Of a stretch of DNA of 64,000 nt, positions 46,651-59,696 are shown one piece after another. The DNA lies in contig NC_049991.1 in the NCBI RefSeq assembly GCF_000003815.2, forward strand, positions 1,595,718 to 1,659,717. The letters are read 5' to 3'. How positions within the stretch are numbered: position 1 is the stretch's first letter; each line of letters begins with the position of its first letter. The notes under the pieces were generated by a model. That model did no database searches, was not told the origin of the DNA, and saw only the letters and a list, made by a program, of their open reading frames with translations. The translations under genes were made by a program, and so were the position numbers. Source of the stretch: Branchiostoma floridae. Taxonomy: Eukaryota > Chordata > Leptocardii > Amphioxiformes > Branchiostomatidae.

Positions 46651-46924
46651 TGCGTACTTGAGTGGCGGGGGAAGCGTGTTTGCTCACGCGGTCCTGTCGA
46701 CACGGATTCCCCGGGCAGGGTCACCTCATTTCATCATGATCCATGTACGAACCGCGGGCAAGAATCGCTCAGCTCAAGTACCCTGTCCTCATATATGTGC
46801 TTCGTAACGGTCCCTTAACGCTAAGGTGTATATTGAGCCGACAGAGATCTCCAAGCCACCTGCTTACAGAGTCCTGTTTAGTGGAGTGGTGAGTCGGATT
46901 TTGTCTATCGTTATCTTACCAGGT

Positions 46925-47414
46925 GTTTTAATGTTATTGTAGTATTTAGGGATTATTACTTATAAGTTGACAGTGGTATCTACATATTTTATCTCAATAG
47001 TGAACGGCTGTATAAAGGAATATTTTTATCTGGGGAAAGAGAGCATTTTGATCAGGAATGCTCTTTGCCAGTTGGAGTGAAATTAGCGTTTATAAAGGCT
47101 ATCTTCCCAGGTGCTTTAAGTAAAATTGATCTGGTATTTACATATTTTATCTTAATAGGGAAAGGTTGTATAAGGGAATTTTTTATCTGGGGAAAGAAAG
47201 CATTTTGATCAGGAATGCTCTTTGCCAGTTGGAGTGAAATTAGCGTTTATAAACTTAAGGCTATCTTCCCAGGTGCTTTAAGTAAAATTGATCTGGTATT
47301 TACATATTTTATCTTAATAGGGAAAGGTTGTATAAGGGAATTTTTTATCTGGGGAAAGAAAGCATTTTGATTAGGAATGTTCTTTGCCAGTTGGAGTGAA
47401 ATTAGCGTTTATGA
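46925..47414. repeat. About 160-bp tandem repeat, three copies
   Basis: Units end AATTAGCGTTTAT and contain TTTATCTGGGGAAAGA and AGGAATG.TCTTTGCC; boundaries near 47097 and 47259, the second and third nearly identical. Confidence 0.88.
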
Positions 47415-49115
47415 AGGCTAAAAGAATAATGTAGATGTAATTTTATCATTCTCTCAGTCGTTCATTTAATGCACTTCTCTTTGATCAAATTTATCTTTTC
47501 TAGGCCATAGCTTTGCCTCAAACTAAACCTTACTAAAATGAAGAGTAATAAAATTTGCAATTACAATCAGCGTATCAAATTGCCCTAATAAACGTCGTCC
47601 CTTGGTATTTAGATCACGCTGAAATTCAGAAGTCAAATCTTCTCATTTACATAGGAAAACAATGAAAGCCCCGAGATCATCATTCCTTCATAATTCAATA
47701 AAGATATCCCAGGTCGATATCATAACCGTATTACTTCTCAATTAGGTACCCCGATATAGCAGAAATTTCATATTCTAGAATCTAACAATTGTAATTTTCT
47801 TGTAATCTTTTTTGCCCCCATCTCAGTCTTCAAACTGGTAGTCTAAATCTCTTAGGGATTTCTTTGTATCGAAATCCTTAAAGCTGGCCATAGCGATTGC
47901 AGCTTGCCAGTGTTGCTTATCAGTTATCTACAAATTATAGAAATGCAGCACTCGATGGTAATCAGGTGGTGAGAGTGAAGAGGTCAGAGGTCACCAGGAG
48001 CTGGAGGCCATCAATGCTGATGGTGTCCCAAGCCTATTATCTCTATAGGCCCAATAATCAATACAGTTACATTTTATCGTACCCCCTCTAAGGACCAATG
48101 GTATGTAAGATTGTGCTGGTTTTAAAGAGAGCGGATGGAATTTACTTATTCGTGCTGATGCTAAATATTTAGAGCTGCTAAATGAAAAGATGGAAGGATC
48201 TTCTTTAAACCTCGTAGTTAAGTATCACATGTCACTAAGGTCACATTTCAGCTGGAATTCGATGATGAATTATTTAGTTGCGAAAATGTATAAGGGATTC
48301 TTCTATTTTTATCAGAAGCTGGCGTATGCAGTCCCTTCCGGACGGAACAATGGTCTAAACTTATTCTTAGACCACGTTTGTTATGTTGTATTTGTGTGCG
48401 AAATCTTCCTTGATTTACCTCCTTGGTTTGCGTGGTCCTCACGACAGGTTGTTTGAAATGGGACCTCTAGACATTAGGCAAATACCGCTATCTGGTAACC
48501 AATCAATAAAGGAAGGGTGAAGGACTGACTTGTTGCAAGGTAATGCAAACGAGAGAAAAGGAACTGAAAAAACAAACTTTTTTACTATTTTTAGCCAGTT
48601 TTTGTCGCTTTCGGGAAAACTGTAATGTAAGGCTACATATACCTACATCTACACTGTAAATGTAATTGATATTTATTGATGGGCATATCAATCTTGTGAA
48701 GGTTCCACAATTAGCTGCGATACCATTTCCTAGACTAGAATAGAATGATTATTATGATAGATGTCTTCATTTGAAATGATTTGATAGATCTACGATGTGG
48801 GATTCCTATACAACAGTCCTTGGGATGCATTTAAAAAGACAGAAAAAGGCATGTTTTTGCGGTGGTTTAGAGTTAACCACAAAATTGCAAACATAAAACC
48901 AGGTCGGGAACTTAAATGCATAAGTTTCAGTGTTATGAATACAATTTCCTATTTTCAATAAAACAATGATAAACATATTACGTCTGATAGTGATATAATG
49001 TTGTGGTCACCAGAAAAAGACATTGAATGCAACATATAACCAATATTATGTCATGCATATGCCTAGGCAGTGATAATGTTCAAGTACAGTGTTCTGCACA
49101 GGGTGATAACTTGGT
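47415..49115. other. Gene-free stretch
   Basis: AT-rich unique sequence, a MITE fragment (about 48850-48920), no supported gene. The frame at 48190-48456 has no recognisable domain. Confidence 0.35.
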
Positions 49116-50540
49116 TTATCACACGGGGTTCACTACAGTACAGCCTCCGGGTTTTTCAGCATCGTGTTTCGTGATCACGCAAGTCGCCCCGCGTGTTCAC
49201 GCAAGTCGCCCCGCGTGATGAGGCGATCGCCCCGCGTGATTATGGGTGACGTCTTGCGCGGCACACGCGTGACAACAATCGTGCGTGACAACACGCAAGG
49301 TGTAAAAACGTGGTGTGAGACCGTCTAGGCCAGCCCTTCCTGAACTCTGCCGAGGACCCGTGCGTCTTTAACGTCCCTTGGGGCGAACTGTTGCGTCAGT
49401 GGGAAGCCGCTTTAGATACTACATTTTACGCAACGATTGTGTAGCGCAAAAAGATAAAATTACGTAACAAAGTAACGGGTAGAGTAGCTGCCCATCTAAG
49501 GCTGCACAACTGTCGATTTTTTCATTGAAATAATGGCTAGATTATATAAGAAATTAGACGAGTGGAGACAACAAGTTGCAGACAACTGGTGCAATAGCGG
49601 CACGTATCGCCTCGGCCCGGAGAGCCTTCTCTCTTATCTCACCGATCTCGAATAAAACCTCGTATACGTTTACCAGAAAATTCCCTAAAGTTTGAAATAT
49701 GACCCTGCAAATTGACCGACAGTGTGGTGTTTTAGACATCGTGTTTAGAAGCGGCAAATACTTTACAAGTACGCTGCAATACACAGTGATTAAAACACGA
49801 ACAGAATGCCGGCCCTTTTGATCGACATCGGTACTTTCGGTCTGCTTTCGGTGTCGGCTAACGAGCCTGTCTACTTACGAGGTACATGTACCAAGATTTT
49901 TTTCTAACTAGGAGGAAAGCCGACGGACATATTTTCATAAGTTGGATCCTTCTTTCTTGAATGTCTGTAATTATGTGGGCGAAGCCACACATATAGTTTT
50001 CTTACAAGTATTTCACCGGAAATCAGAAACAAATGGAAGCCTCCATGTACTCCATGTTTCAAGCTTTTTGATTGGCCTAAAGTCGCACTTTCTCGGTTGT
50101 ACGTCAGAGGTGAACCTATCAACGCGCAGGACACAATCGGCATCCATTTTGATAATAGCCAATCAAAACTCAGAAAAATGGAAGCTGTTAGCAAATACTC
50201 CGCGTTCCCAGCTTTTTGATTGGCCTAAATTCAGACTGTCTCGGGTGTACGTCAGAGCTGGACCTATCAACGCAGAGAACACAAAATGTCATTCGGCATC
50301 CAGTTTTATAATAGCAGCTGAGACGCGGCAGTAAATCGGCCATGCATTCGACCAAACAGGCGCTCAAGGAAGAAGTTGCCCGCCACGGAATGAACAAGAT
50401 TAATAAATTTGCACAGAAAAACATTATCTTCAGAAAATGGGACCTTGGAATCTTGCAAATTAAACAGTGAACGGACGTGTTCAAGCTACGCATTGCATTT
50501 GTATACATGTTACCTGTTAAAATGCCAGTAATAACGTTAC

Positions 50541-50624
50541 GGCAAGCTTGGCCGAATGGCTAAAGCACCAGCCACGATAGCGCTTTTTTCGCTAGGTCAA
50601 CCCTGGTTCGATTCCGGGCGGGAA
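50541..50624 (+). tRNA. tRNA-like sequence or tRNA pseudogene (Ser/Leu type)
   Basis: A box TGGCCGAATGG (50549-50559) and B box GGTTCGATTCC (50605-50615) match Pol III consensus. A T-stem (CCTGG/CCGGG) and an AGCG/CGCT long-variable-arm-like hairpin are present. A run of 11 T at 50645-50655 would terminate Pol III. However, the acceptor ends (GGCAAGC and CGGGAAC) do not pair and no anticodon stem forms, so it is probably not a functional tRNA. Confidence 0.4.
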
Positions 50625-52390
50625 CAACTTTCTTTTAGTTGTCCTTTTTTTTTTTTCTTTTTTGATATTTACAACAATTTTATCTTGCAAACAGAGCATC
50701 GTTCAGTTTACACGCCTTTTTATTTATTTTTTAATTGCCCTCAAAAGACGGCGTTTAAACGGTCGGACGGTCCATGTGGGGAGGGGGGCTCGTCAACGCC
50801 TCGGACCATACCGGCCGCGGCAGCCAAATACTGTATCGTCGATGTCTGTCGCCTGCGGCGTTAAGTCAAATTTGGAATGGAGGCTACGGTACGGTACCGG
50901 ACCTGAACCTGATCATGAATTTCAGCTTTATAATTGCTACACAGCACAACCCGTGACGTCAGGTAAAGGCCGAGAATAGGGGTGAACCGAGAATACGGGG
51001 CACCTAATGGCAATTACTATTGTGTGTAAGGTAGTTTGACTTAAACTTCAAAAAAAAGGCCACGGGAAAGACTTGCTGCATTTTCGCGAAAATGTTGTCA
51101 TTCTAGTTGTTTCTTTTCTTGCGATTTTTCCTTTCTTTTCCCTTCGCCCACATCCTGCATTTTTTCAAAAATGTTGCCTTTCTAGTTTAGTTAATTATAC
51201 CGACCTCGATGAGTAGAGGAAACAGTTAATTGTCACAAATAAACACTGTGCCGGAATGTTCAGTTCTCCCAACGCTGCATCACCCGACGGCCGTGCGTTG
51301 AAGATAAGGTTACGTTTGTCTATGCCGCCGAAACTCGAGAAGTTCCGATCAAAAGAGATTGCGACACGTAAGTAGCGTCATTCGCTATACATTTCTTTCA
51401 CTATTACGTGTATCTAGGAGAGCCCACTTTACTGACGGTACCGTGTCAAGAGAGTCTAGCAAAGGTAAATCTTAACGAGATAATTTTTTGTATTGTACTT
51501 GCCACCCAAGACGATCATTTTATACACTTACGAACAATTCCTTTTAATCATCCGTGAAAACTCGCACGCCGACTAGAACAAAGAACAAAGAAACACGCCC
51601 CTGTAGTTTCCAGAATTACACATACATATGACATAATGATCATGCATGAAACTTTAACCTATCGACGATATATCTCCAAGATTATTCAAAGACCAGTGAC
51701 AGAACCTCGTTTATATGCAACAAGTATCAAGTTTTTTTGTTGTTTTTTTGCTGTCAGTATTCTTCGTCTCTGATTGGTTGTCGAAAATGATTGAATTTTC
51801 GTCCCGCGAAACTTCAGACAGCCCGGCGCCGGGCGGCAAAACTTCAAACAGCCGCGATATGTCAATCAAGACCACGTCCGTGAGAAAGTGTATGTTTCTT
51901 GAGTTGCGGTTTTGGCGAAACACTATCAAAATGCAGAACCTATATTTCATTTTTATCCGGATCATAGACTATCCTCATTATTTCATGTTAGATTTAAAGC
52001 CCTCAAATTCTAAGTAAATTGCAGTTTGGAAAGTTGTACCCACAGAAAAGTTGTTCAGATGGCATTCATGTTTGTATACACGTGAGGTACATTTTGTACG
52101 TGCGGGTCCAATCTTTTCAGCTTGCGCTGTTCTTTACATTTTGCCGTATTTTTCTGTGTTTCGTGGATATATATAAATTGAATATATGAGGACATGAATT
52201 GGCTATTTACACGCATGAAGTGACCACTAATGTTTCTATATACATACATTTCTATATAATATAAACGACATACATGTACATGTAATATGAATAAAGGATA
52301 TTGTGTTTGATCATAACTTACTATTTCTAGATACACTGACGTTCCTGGTTAGACATCGATAGCTACTTTTCTACGCTAGTAAAGTAGAAT

Positions 52391-52990
52391 TCAGGTTTCC
52401 ATCCGCCGGTTTCCTTGACACTGCTGAACGTCACGGTTGCAACTTGGCATGAAGACCTACCTGGATTCAGGTTTCCATCCGCCGGTTTCTTTGACACACT
52501 GCTGATCGTCACGGTTGCAACTCGGCCAACAAAACCTACCTGTTCCTGAGTTCTTGTGTCGGAACACCGCCATCAGACGATCCGGGTCGTCAGTCAGACG
52601 ACGGACGCAACCATACTCAAGGGCATACTGGTATATTAAACCTAATGTGTTTTTATTCTATGTGTTAATTGTGTTTTGTCTGCGTATCTGTTCAATCTTA
52701 TATCTGTGTATCTGTTTTAACAAAGTTGTGTTGGTGCCACTAATATTACCTCTACTGTATACATTAAAGATAGAGGTTTCTAGGCTAGGAAAGTAGGATT
52801 CAGGTTTCCATCCGCCGGTTTCCTTGACACACTGCTGATCGTCACGGTTGCAACTTGGCCAACAAAACCTACCTGTTCCTGGCGCAGCTCTTGTGTCGGA
52901 ACACCGCCATCGCACGATACGGGTCGTCAGTCAGTCGGCGGACGCAACCATACTCAAGAGCATACTAGTATATTAAACCTAATGTGTTTT
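52391..52990. repeat. Direct repeats with CATCCGCCGGTTTC
   Basis: CAGGTTTCCATCCGCCGGTTTC occurs at about 52392, 52469 and 52800. The last two start units of about 330 bp that share ACACTGCTGA.CGTCACGG, GGTCGTCAGTCAG and CCTAATGTGTTTTTATTC. Confidence 0.85.
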
Positions 52991-53180
52991 TATTCTATGT
53001 GTTAATCGTGTTTTGTCTGCGTATCTGTTCAAACTTATATCTGTTCTAACAAGGTTGTGTTGGCGTCACTAACATTTCTTCTACTATGTAACGTTTCTAT
53101 ATAACTTTCTAACATGTTTGAGTCAGTTTAGCTACAACTGTTATGGGCTGTTCAAGGAAGTTCACTCTTTTACACATACA

Positions 53181-53386
53181 GACATACTCGGACTGTTTGT
53201 CACTCTTTTACACATACTCGGACTGTTTGTCACTCTTTTACACATACTCGGACTGTTTGTCACTCTTTTACACATACTCGGACTGTTTGTCACTCTTTTA
53301 CACATACTCGGACTGTTTGTCACTCTTTTACACATACTCGGACTGTTTGTCACTCTTTTACACATACTCGGACTGTTTGTCAGCAA
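53181..53386. repeat. 30-bp minisatellite, seven copies
   Basis: Unit ACTCGGACTGTTTGTCACTC plus TTTTACACAT, repeated without change. The 30-bp period keeps several frames open, giving repetitive hypothetical peptides that are not evidence of a gene. Confidence 0.95.
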
Positions 53387-56300
53387 CACGTATATATCTG
53401 ATCGAGATACTACGAAGAGAGTTTGGGCCGATATTTATGTGAATACGTAAATGGATATAAACGACGTCACGACATATTACTGCCCTTGGAACATGAAAGG
53501 TAAGTTTAATACCGATCTGATCGATCGTCATTCGGCAGCTTCTACACCGTCAGGATCGACCATCATCTGTTCCGTATGTTGGAAATACGGTAGGTTGTTC
53601 ATTTTATTAAATATGTCAGTGTATGAATAAATTTGATACATTTTTTTAACAACAACAAAGGGGACATATAGTACATTACTATGGTGTAGTACACAGTAGT
53701 GCCGCACTCAAGCAGACTGGCTTATATTAACGGCACCACTGGGCAAAACATTAAGAAAGCATTCTCAATTCTTTGATCGTGGCTACATTGGCTTGAACCG
53801 GTAGCGTAATGAGTTCGATATTCATTGATCATCCACCCCTGTAACATTGCCACGAACATAGTTCAAATATGATCTACGCTACCGATATACAGTCTACAAA
53901 GTATTTCAGTTAGTCTGTTTTAGACACTGTTGTTAATACAAATGAAGAAGAAAAAATTAGACAAACCAAGAAGAAATAGCCACATACTAAACACGGGGCT
54001 AGTGCAGAGAAGAAAATTCACGCAGAATATTGTAACAGTCATCGTGGCCTCCTTCTGTGGGAACATAGTTTCAAAGAAGCCGCTCCTTGCCGCACATGTG
54101 TCAATCAAATTCAGCAGCACGTGAGCGCAGACCTAATTTTTTTCGTCAAGTCTACCGACACTTGAACAGTTACGTCAATCGTGTACTTGCACACACTTAA
54201 CAATCAAATCATCTGTTGATTTTATCGCAACAATGTTGGGCTCATATTGGCGCCCAAAAAAAGACAAAAGAAAAGGTTGACAACATGTCGCACGACGTTC
54301 TAGAGCCAACACAAACCGTGCATACGTCTAAATGTAATATGATACACTAGTAGTTGGCCGAGGCAAAGGAATTTGCATAAACAGGTCACGTTCCAGCTTT
54401 CCTCTGTGTGGTGCTTGATGTTCGGATGTAGGTATCTGCCGGTCGAAGCCCGTTTAGTTGGTAGTGTGACCTCCTGGATTTTGTACAACTGCACTGGCCG
54501 CATGGGACATTCCTTGGTCATTTTACGAAAGTTATCTGTTAAATGGTCTGTAATGGGTGCTAGAAGCGGTCAGGGAAACTTACCTTGTTGGCGGAGAAAA
54601 CATGTAACAAGTTAATGATGTAACGTTACGCAAGTTTCATTTTTGCCCGAGGCCTGGACGAGGTTTCTTTTCCAGTGATTGGACAAAACTAGGTCAAAAT
54701 TTGCATAAACAGATCACATTACAATTTTCGTGCCACGCAGCTTGTAGCGAGACTGCATCTACCGATCGGAAGCTCGTGGAATAGATTAGATACATTTGTA
54801 CATTTTGTATGTCCCACAGTTTTAAAGTTGTGGGTCAGGGACCACCAGGATTTTGCACGACCACAGGGTCTGCATGTATAGCTCAATTGATATTATTATG
54901 CTAAAGTTCAGTTTGTCCCAGCCTTTGTCCAAAGATGAGCATTACAAACAAAACAAAGCCTTTCCATATTCTTGCTACTTCTTTATAGTTCTAGTAGCGT
55001 CTACATCGTGTAACGAGCCGTGGTAAAAGTACAGTACACTATTAATTGTCTTCATTATGAGTATACGTACACCATGTGATACCGTCCATCGCAACAACAG
55101 ATCCTAAAACACATTGTCAAATACAAAAACAACATATCATTGGAAGGATTTGTTCGGTCGGTGAGACCTTGCATAACTAAATTTTCCAGACGTGTTTTCC
55201 AATTCCACGCGTTTTTTTTTTTTTTCTTGCGACAGCCGCGGCTCGTTCTGTTGTTGTTTTCGCTCGCCGTGGCAGCGCCGAAATATGCCGTAGCTGGGCG
55301 CAAGAAAAAAAGAAAGAAAAAAACATCGTGTGGAAAATTTCGTTCTTTTTCTTTTATTCACACGCATCGGATTCAAACATGTGCTGGACAGTCGGTCCCT
55401 CAAATAGTAGCAAATCTTCCGACAAACAACGTGAGAGGGAACGGCGCAAGTGAGGGGTCTCACCATATCTCCTGGAGATTTTGCTCGGCTGGCCCTGGAG
55501 CCAGCCGCGGCGGCACCGAAAGATCGGGGGCCCGGTACAAGCATACTTTGCCAAATTGACATTATTCATTGCTCTTAAACTTACCATACCGGATTTTCTG
55601 ATATCAATAAAACAAACATCTTGTGGAAAAATCATTTGCTGTTCTTTTATTTAGACGTATCATGTTCAAACATGCGCTGCACGTCACAGACGGTTCGTAG
55701 CAAATTTGTAGCAAATCTTTGATTGAAACAACGTGGGAACAGCACGGGTGAGTAGACCGCGAACGTGTGCCAGGTCTCCCACCAGAGATCGTGTTACGGG
55801 ACACGGTTTACGCCCTGCGTGAGTCACGCGTGACCGCAATCGCAACGCTGCGTGTGCCACGCACAGTCCTGCGTGTGTCACGCAAAACCCTGCGTGAGGT
55901 CACGAAAAATTCTCCGTGATTGCGTCCGTGATATGCTGTGAAACCCGAAGGCCGTACTGTAACTGTTATCACACAGGCTTCCTCAAATACATTTTGTAAT
56001 TCAAGCACACTTAAAAATTTGAAAACTGAATTCCGGTGCTGGTATTGATACTGTACATAATGTACATGTACCTCAGGTGATACAGAATACATATATAATC
56101 ATTCACTTTCTTTCAGCGCATTTGATATAGTCTTATTCATTCATTTTAGTTTGATTTCCTTGGTACTTTCTTAAAGATCAGATAACTTTATACAGTAGAT
56201 ACTGTTTTGAAAGCCCGGCATATTACAACAGACTTTAAGAATGCGTCTCACATGTCCATTAAGCACAAGAATAGCAGCAGATAAGACTCACTAAAGCCTC

Positions 56301-56414
56301 TACACCAACGTATCTAAGAACTGCTAGAAGCAATTTCAATTTCTTTGCTGAGTCGAGACCCCCGGGAGGGACTCGGATTACTTCTGCTGCCACAATTGAG
56401 TCTGATTTGGAGTG

Positions 56415-56765
56415 AACTCCCAGTTTTTGGCTGGCCTTGAAAGTACCCACAAGGGACAGCTAGCTGATTCAGAAACTAGAAAAGCATTCAGGGAACACAT
56501 TCAAACTTGAATGTGGGAAAGCCACATATATTTGCTCCTAGTTTTTGGCTGGCCTTGGAAGTACCCGCAAGGGACAGCTGGCTGATTCAGAAACTAGAAA
56601 AGCATTCAGGGAACACATTCAAACTTGTGGGAAAGCCACATATATTTGCTCCTAGTTTTTGGCTGGCCTTGAAAGTACCCTCAAGGGACAGCTGGCTGAT
56701 TCAGAAACTAAAAAGGCACTCAGGGAACACAAAGCTGTGCGAAAGCAGCATATATTTTCTTAGTA
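56415..56765. repeat. About 116-bp tandem repeat, three copies
   Basis: Marker AGTTTTTGGCTGGCCTTG at 56422, 56540 and 56654; units include GGGACAGCT.GCTGATTCAG. The last copy is truncated and diverged. Confidence 0.88.
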
Positions 56766-57039
56766 TGAATTCACATTTGTTATCTCAAAGATGAGAGTTG
56801 CAGTTTTAATGAAAGCTGCTAGAGGTCCCCATAATTTATAATCAGTCACTTTCCAAAACATCAGGGTTGGACAAGTTGTCTAAAATTCACTTGTCCTATC
56901 GGGCAAGTACATGTACATAGAAAATTTACTTACCTGAAGTAATAACTTTTCACTTATCCGGACATTTAAATGACATTCTATCAAGAATTAGTTCTTTTTT
57001 TTCTTTGTTGACCAATGCTTTGACAACAATATGACTGTG

Positions 57040-57706
57040 AATGGTAACCAGTATATCAAAATCTCTATCCCAATCGGACCAAAGTCGAACCTGGACCTGA
57101 TTCAGTGTGTCAAAACTTGTGAATGGACTATACTCAAATCAATGGCCCATTTCGCTGCAAAGAAATCTGTTTAATGGAGTATTTGACTCCCACTGACGTT
57201 TCAAAATCCTACAAGGCTAACTGCCTTTGTACGATTGACTGTAAAACTTGGTAGAAATGACTATAGACTCGACTCTACTTCGCTCTTGCTATTTTCCTCA
57301 ATCGATCGGTATGCCCCAAAATGTGTACATTTTGTAAATGTCTGATCATATACTGTAAATGCATTTAAGTTCGCGGGGTTTTAATTTTGCGGTAGCGGGA
57401 AAAAGGACTTTTCACAGTGGTTTTAATTTCGCGGTAACACCATAGACTGCCATCTCATACAATGATAGAAAAATGTTCGCGGTGGTTTTAAATTCTCGGT
57501 GAAGTGGTCACCGCGAAAACCGCAAACATTAATCCACTGCGAACATTTCTGCATTTACAGTAATCTGTTCAGTTAGGTAGGTTCATTCAGGTAGGTTCAT
57601 TTTCCAATAGGTCCACCAAATTCTTTCAGGTCCGGTTTTTCTGGACCGGTCCAATAAGAAAAAAAAACGGTTTTGTATCGGTACACCGTACCTGTACCTA
57701 TCCCTA
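57040..57706. mobile_element. hAT-like remnant, CAGGTCCGG family, with nested MITE
   Basis: Interior and right end match the 19639-20071 element (CCACTGACGTTTCAAAATCCT, CAGGTCCGGTTTTTCTGGAC). The left terminus is decayed. It is interrupted by the MITE at 57352-57562. Confidence 0.7.
57352..57562. mobile_element. MITE, TACTGTAAATGCA family, full length
   Basis: Ends TACTGTAAATGCA and TGCATTTACAGTA are perfect 13-bp inverted repeats, consistent with TA target preference. Best-preserved copy in the window; interior words match 6038-6213. Confidence 0.85.
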
Positions 57707-57889
57707 ATTGTGGAGGCCCCACATCTTCTAATAGTTGACAGTGATCAACTTGCACGTAGGGTAAAGACTCTGAGGTACAACTAATTTCACAGTTATGTTA
57801 CCCCATCACACAGGTGTGCCCACCAAAGATGTCTATGACTGATGGCACACACTTCACACTCAGCCTTGTCCAATTTCCGCGGCCCGCTA

Positions 57890-58620
57890 AACTTCTCCCC
57901 GCTGACAAATTACTCTTCGCTTTCACTCATCTCAAACTACCTAAGTGGCCTTGTTTGCTAGGGTTGGGGATTTGATTAAAATGCTAACTTGAGTGTGAAG
58001 GAATCCGCCGAGAAGCGAGAATTGAAATCCAGGTGTTGGCGAGATAGCCTTTTATCTACGGGCAGGTTGCCAATCACGATGCCAAGCTGTCGTGACTCCG
58101 TGGAAGGTTTCACGCAGAGATGGAATATCGAGCTGTCGCTGTCGCTGATGAAACGCAAATTGCTGATGTAGGAATGGGGGAGTAATACCTGTAATGGGAC
58201 GGGTGACAAACTCAGACGCTCTTAAAGAAGTGTACTTCATTTTGTCTCAGTCTCGGCTCCGGGTTTCCCTCGCGGGAAATGCAGCGGCAAGAAATTCAAT
58301 CTCGGAGTAGGAGCCAATTCTCCGGGAAGCCGTAATGCGTCTGTTCCTCCATTTCAGCTGGGATTGGTCTTTCCAAATGAATTAGGGTTGGCACCCCAAC
58401 CGAGAAGGCAGGTTCATTGCATCCTGCGATGTTTGATTTTCGATGCTATTTACTAGGACAGCTCAGGACAGCGTCGCCGTATCTTATTCATCCAGAAGAT
58501 TGGATTATCGGCGAGAGAGAGCGTCTGATGTTTCTCATTATCAGGTAAAGCGCCAACGCAATTTAGCTGATAAGTTATTGTCTGTGACATTGGATCCCAC
58601 CAAAGGGTTTTGAGCTTTTC
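57890..58620. promoter_or_regulatory. Candidate regulatory block with a paralogous partner at 62 kb
   Basis: Unique, GC-mixed sequence with no long plus frame and motifs such as GATTTGATTAAAATG and AATGAATTAGGG. Its right part (about 58500-58597) aligns with 61976-62086, including the exact TAAGTTATTGTCTGTGACAT followed by TGGATC in both. Confidence 0.3.
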
Positions 58621-58701
58621 CAATCACGTTGTGTAATAGCTGTGTCAGGGACCGTCCGCGATGCTTCTTGATTTAAAGATGATCACGTCAAGTATTAACA
58701 C

Positions 58702-58924
58702 TAGTTCACCTTTATCCGCGGGGTAACCTTTATACATTGTATATAGAATAGGAGTATTTAGGGATATCAAGTCGACAGATGAGTGTTTCAGACAGGAAAG
58801 CTATGAAAATATTGCAATTTGAAACCAACGTCCGCTGACTAGATATTCCTCCACTGTGAATGTCTCGTTTTAAAAACACCGGATATAGGTTACTATGTGG
58901 ATAAAGGTGAACTACCGTTACTCG
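58702..58924. mobile_element. MITE, GTTCACCTTTATCC ends, TA target
   Basis: TA-GTTCACCTTTATCCGCGGGG on the left and GGATAAAGGTGAAC-TA on the right are inverted repeats. A related copy lies at 63079-63269 (GATCACCTTTATCC...CGTGAAC) nested in another element. Confidence 0.75.
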
Positions 58925-58929
58925 TTTTG

Positions 58930-59696
58930 TCAAAAACAGTTTTTAACATGTAATATTGCTTTACTGGCAAAGACAAATGATACATGACAAATTTTATATT
59001 TGGGCTGTCAAATGGCAGTTGACTTGTGCCAGCGCAATTCTGTCAGGAATTATTTGGCTTGTGTTTTATCGTTACATAAGGTCAGAGGTACGCATCCTTG
59101 ATAAATGTCTACTCAACCGTAACATGGTAATGTCATGCGTCTAGCTGTCTATGTCTGTTAAGTGCACACTTTGTTTTTGCAACCACCAACTTCTTCAGTT
59201 ACTGTAACTGTTTTATTGCTTGACGGTGATTATATGGCAGAAAATTGAAGAGTAGTATTATGCATGATGAATCCTTGCAAAATATTTGCGTCAGAAATAT
59301 CATTTGATTTTTAAATTAGTTGTATGAATCTATGAAATATAGATGTATGTTCATAAGCCAAGATTCTATAAGAAAGGAAATCTGCATTGATATCATAGTT
59401 ACATGCATATAATATCAGTAGTCATAAAATATTCCAAGTTGACCATTACAATTTCTTTATATTCATATCTGAAATGGAATGTGCATGGGCGTTGTAATAT
59501 TGAGCAAAGAAAATGCATAGTACTAAACGTGACTAAAACCTATAATTTAATGTGATTATGTGATAACTGTGTTATCATGGTGAATTCTTAGAAAGTCTGG
59601 ACTTTGTCACAAATTCTTCTGGAAAATTATAGATGTTGAGTTAAGAAATTGTTACACTGTACTGAATCTATTCTAGATGAATGATTGGTCTTCAAG
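58930..59696. other. Gene-free stretch
   Basis: AT-rich, no gene or complete repeat seen. Confidence 0.35.

Larger units (their letters stand above)
49125..55965. mobile_element. Possible 6.8-kb TIR-bounded composite element
   Basis: Left end contains TACAGTACAGCCTCCGGGTTT...CAGCAT; right end in inverse contains TACAGTACGGCCTTCGGGTTT...CAGCAT. Both ends continue inwards into about 150 bp rich in GCGTGA/TCACGC words. A direct repeat TTATCACAC flanks both sides (49116-49124, 55966-55974), consistent with a 9-bp target duplication as in MULEs, although the left end has about five extra bases before the alignable TIR. No transposase was recognised. The interior has several local duplications: about 50030-50320, 52390-52990, 54370-54870 and 55340-55800. 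Confidence 0.5.

Noticed and set aside
53118-53450. Repetitive peptides (LGLFVTLLHI and SDCLSLFYTY repeats)
   Set aside because: Produced by a 30-bp minisatellite that is a multiple of three; no start context, splice signals or conserved flanks.
55137-55562. Overlapping 139-141-codon frames on both strands
   Set aside because: Compositionally biased sequence inside a locally duplicated, transposon-like region; no domain on either strand.
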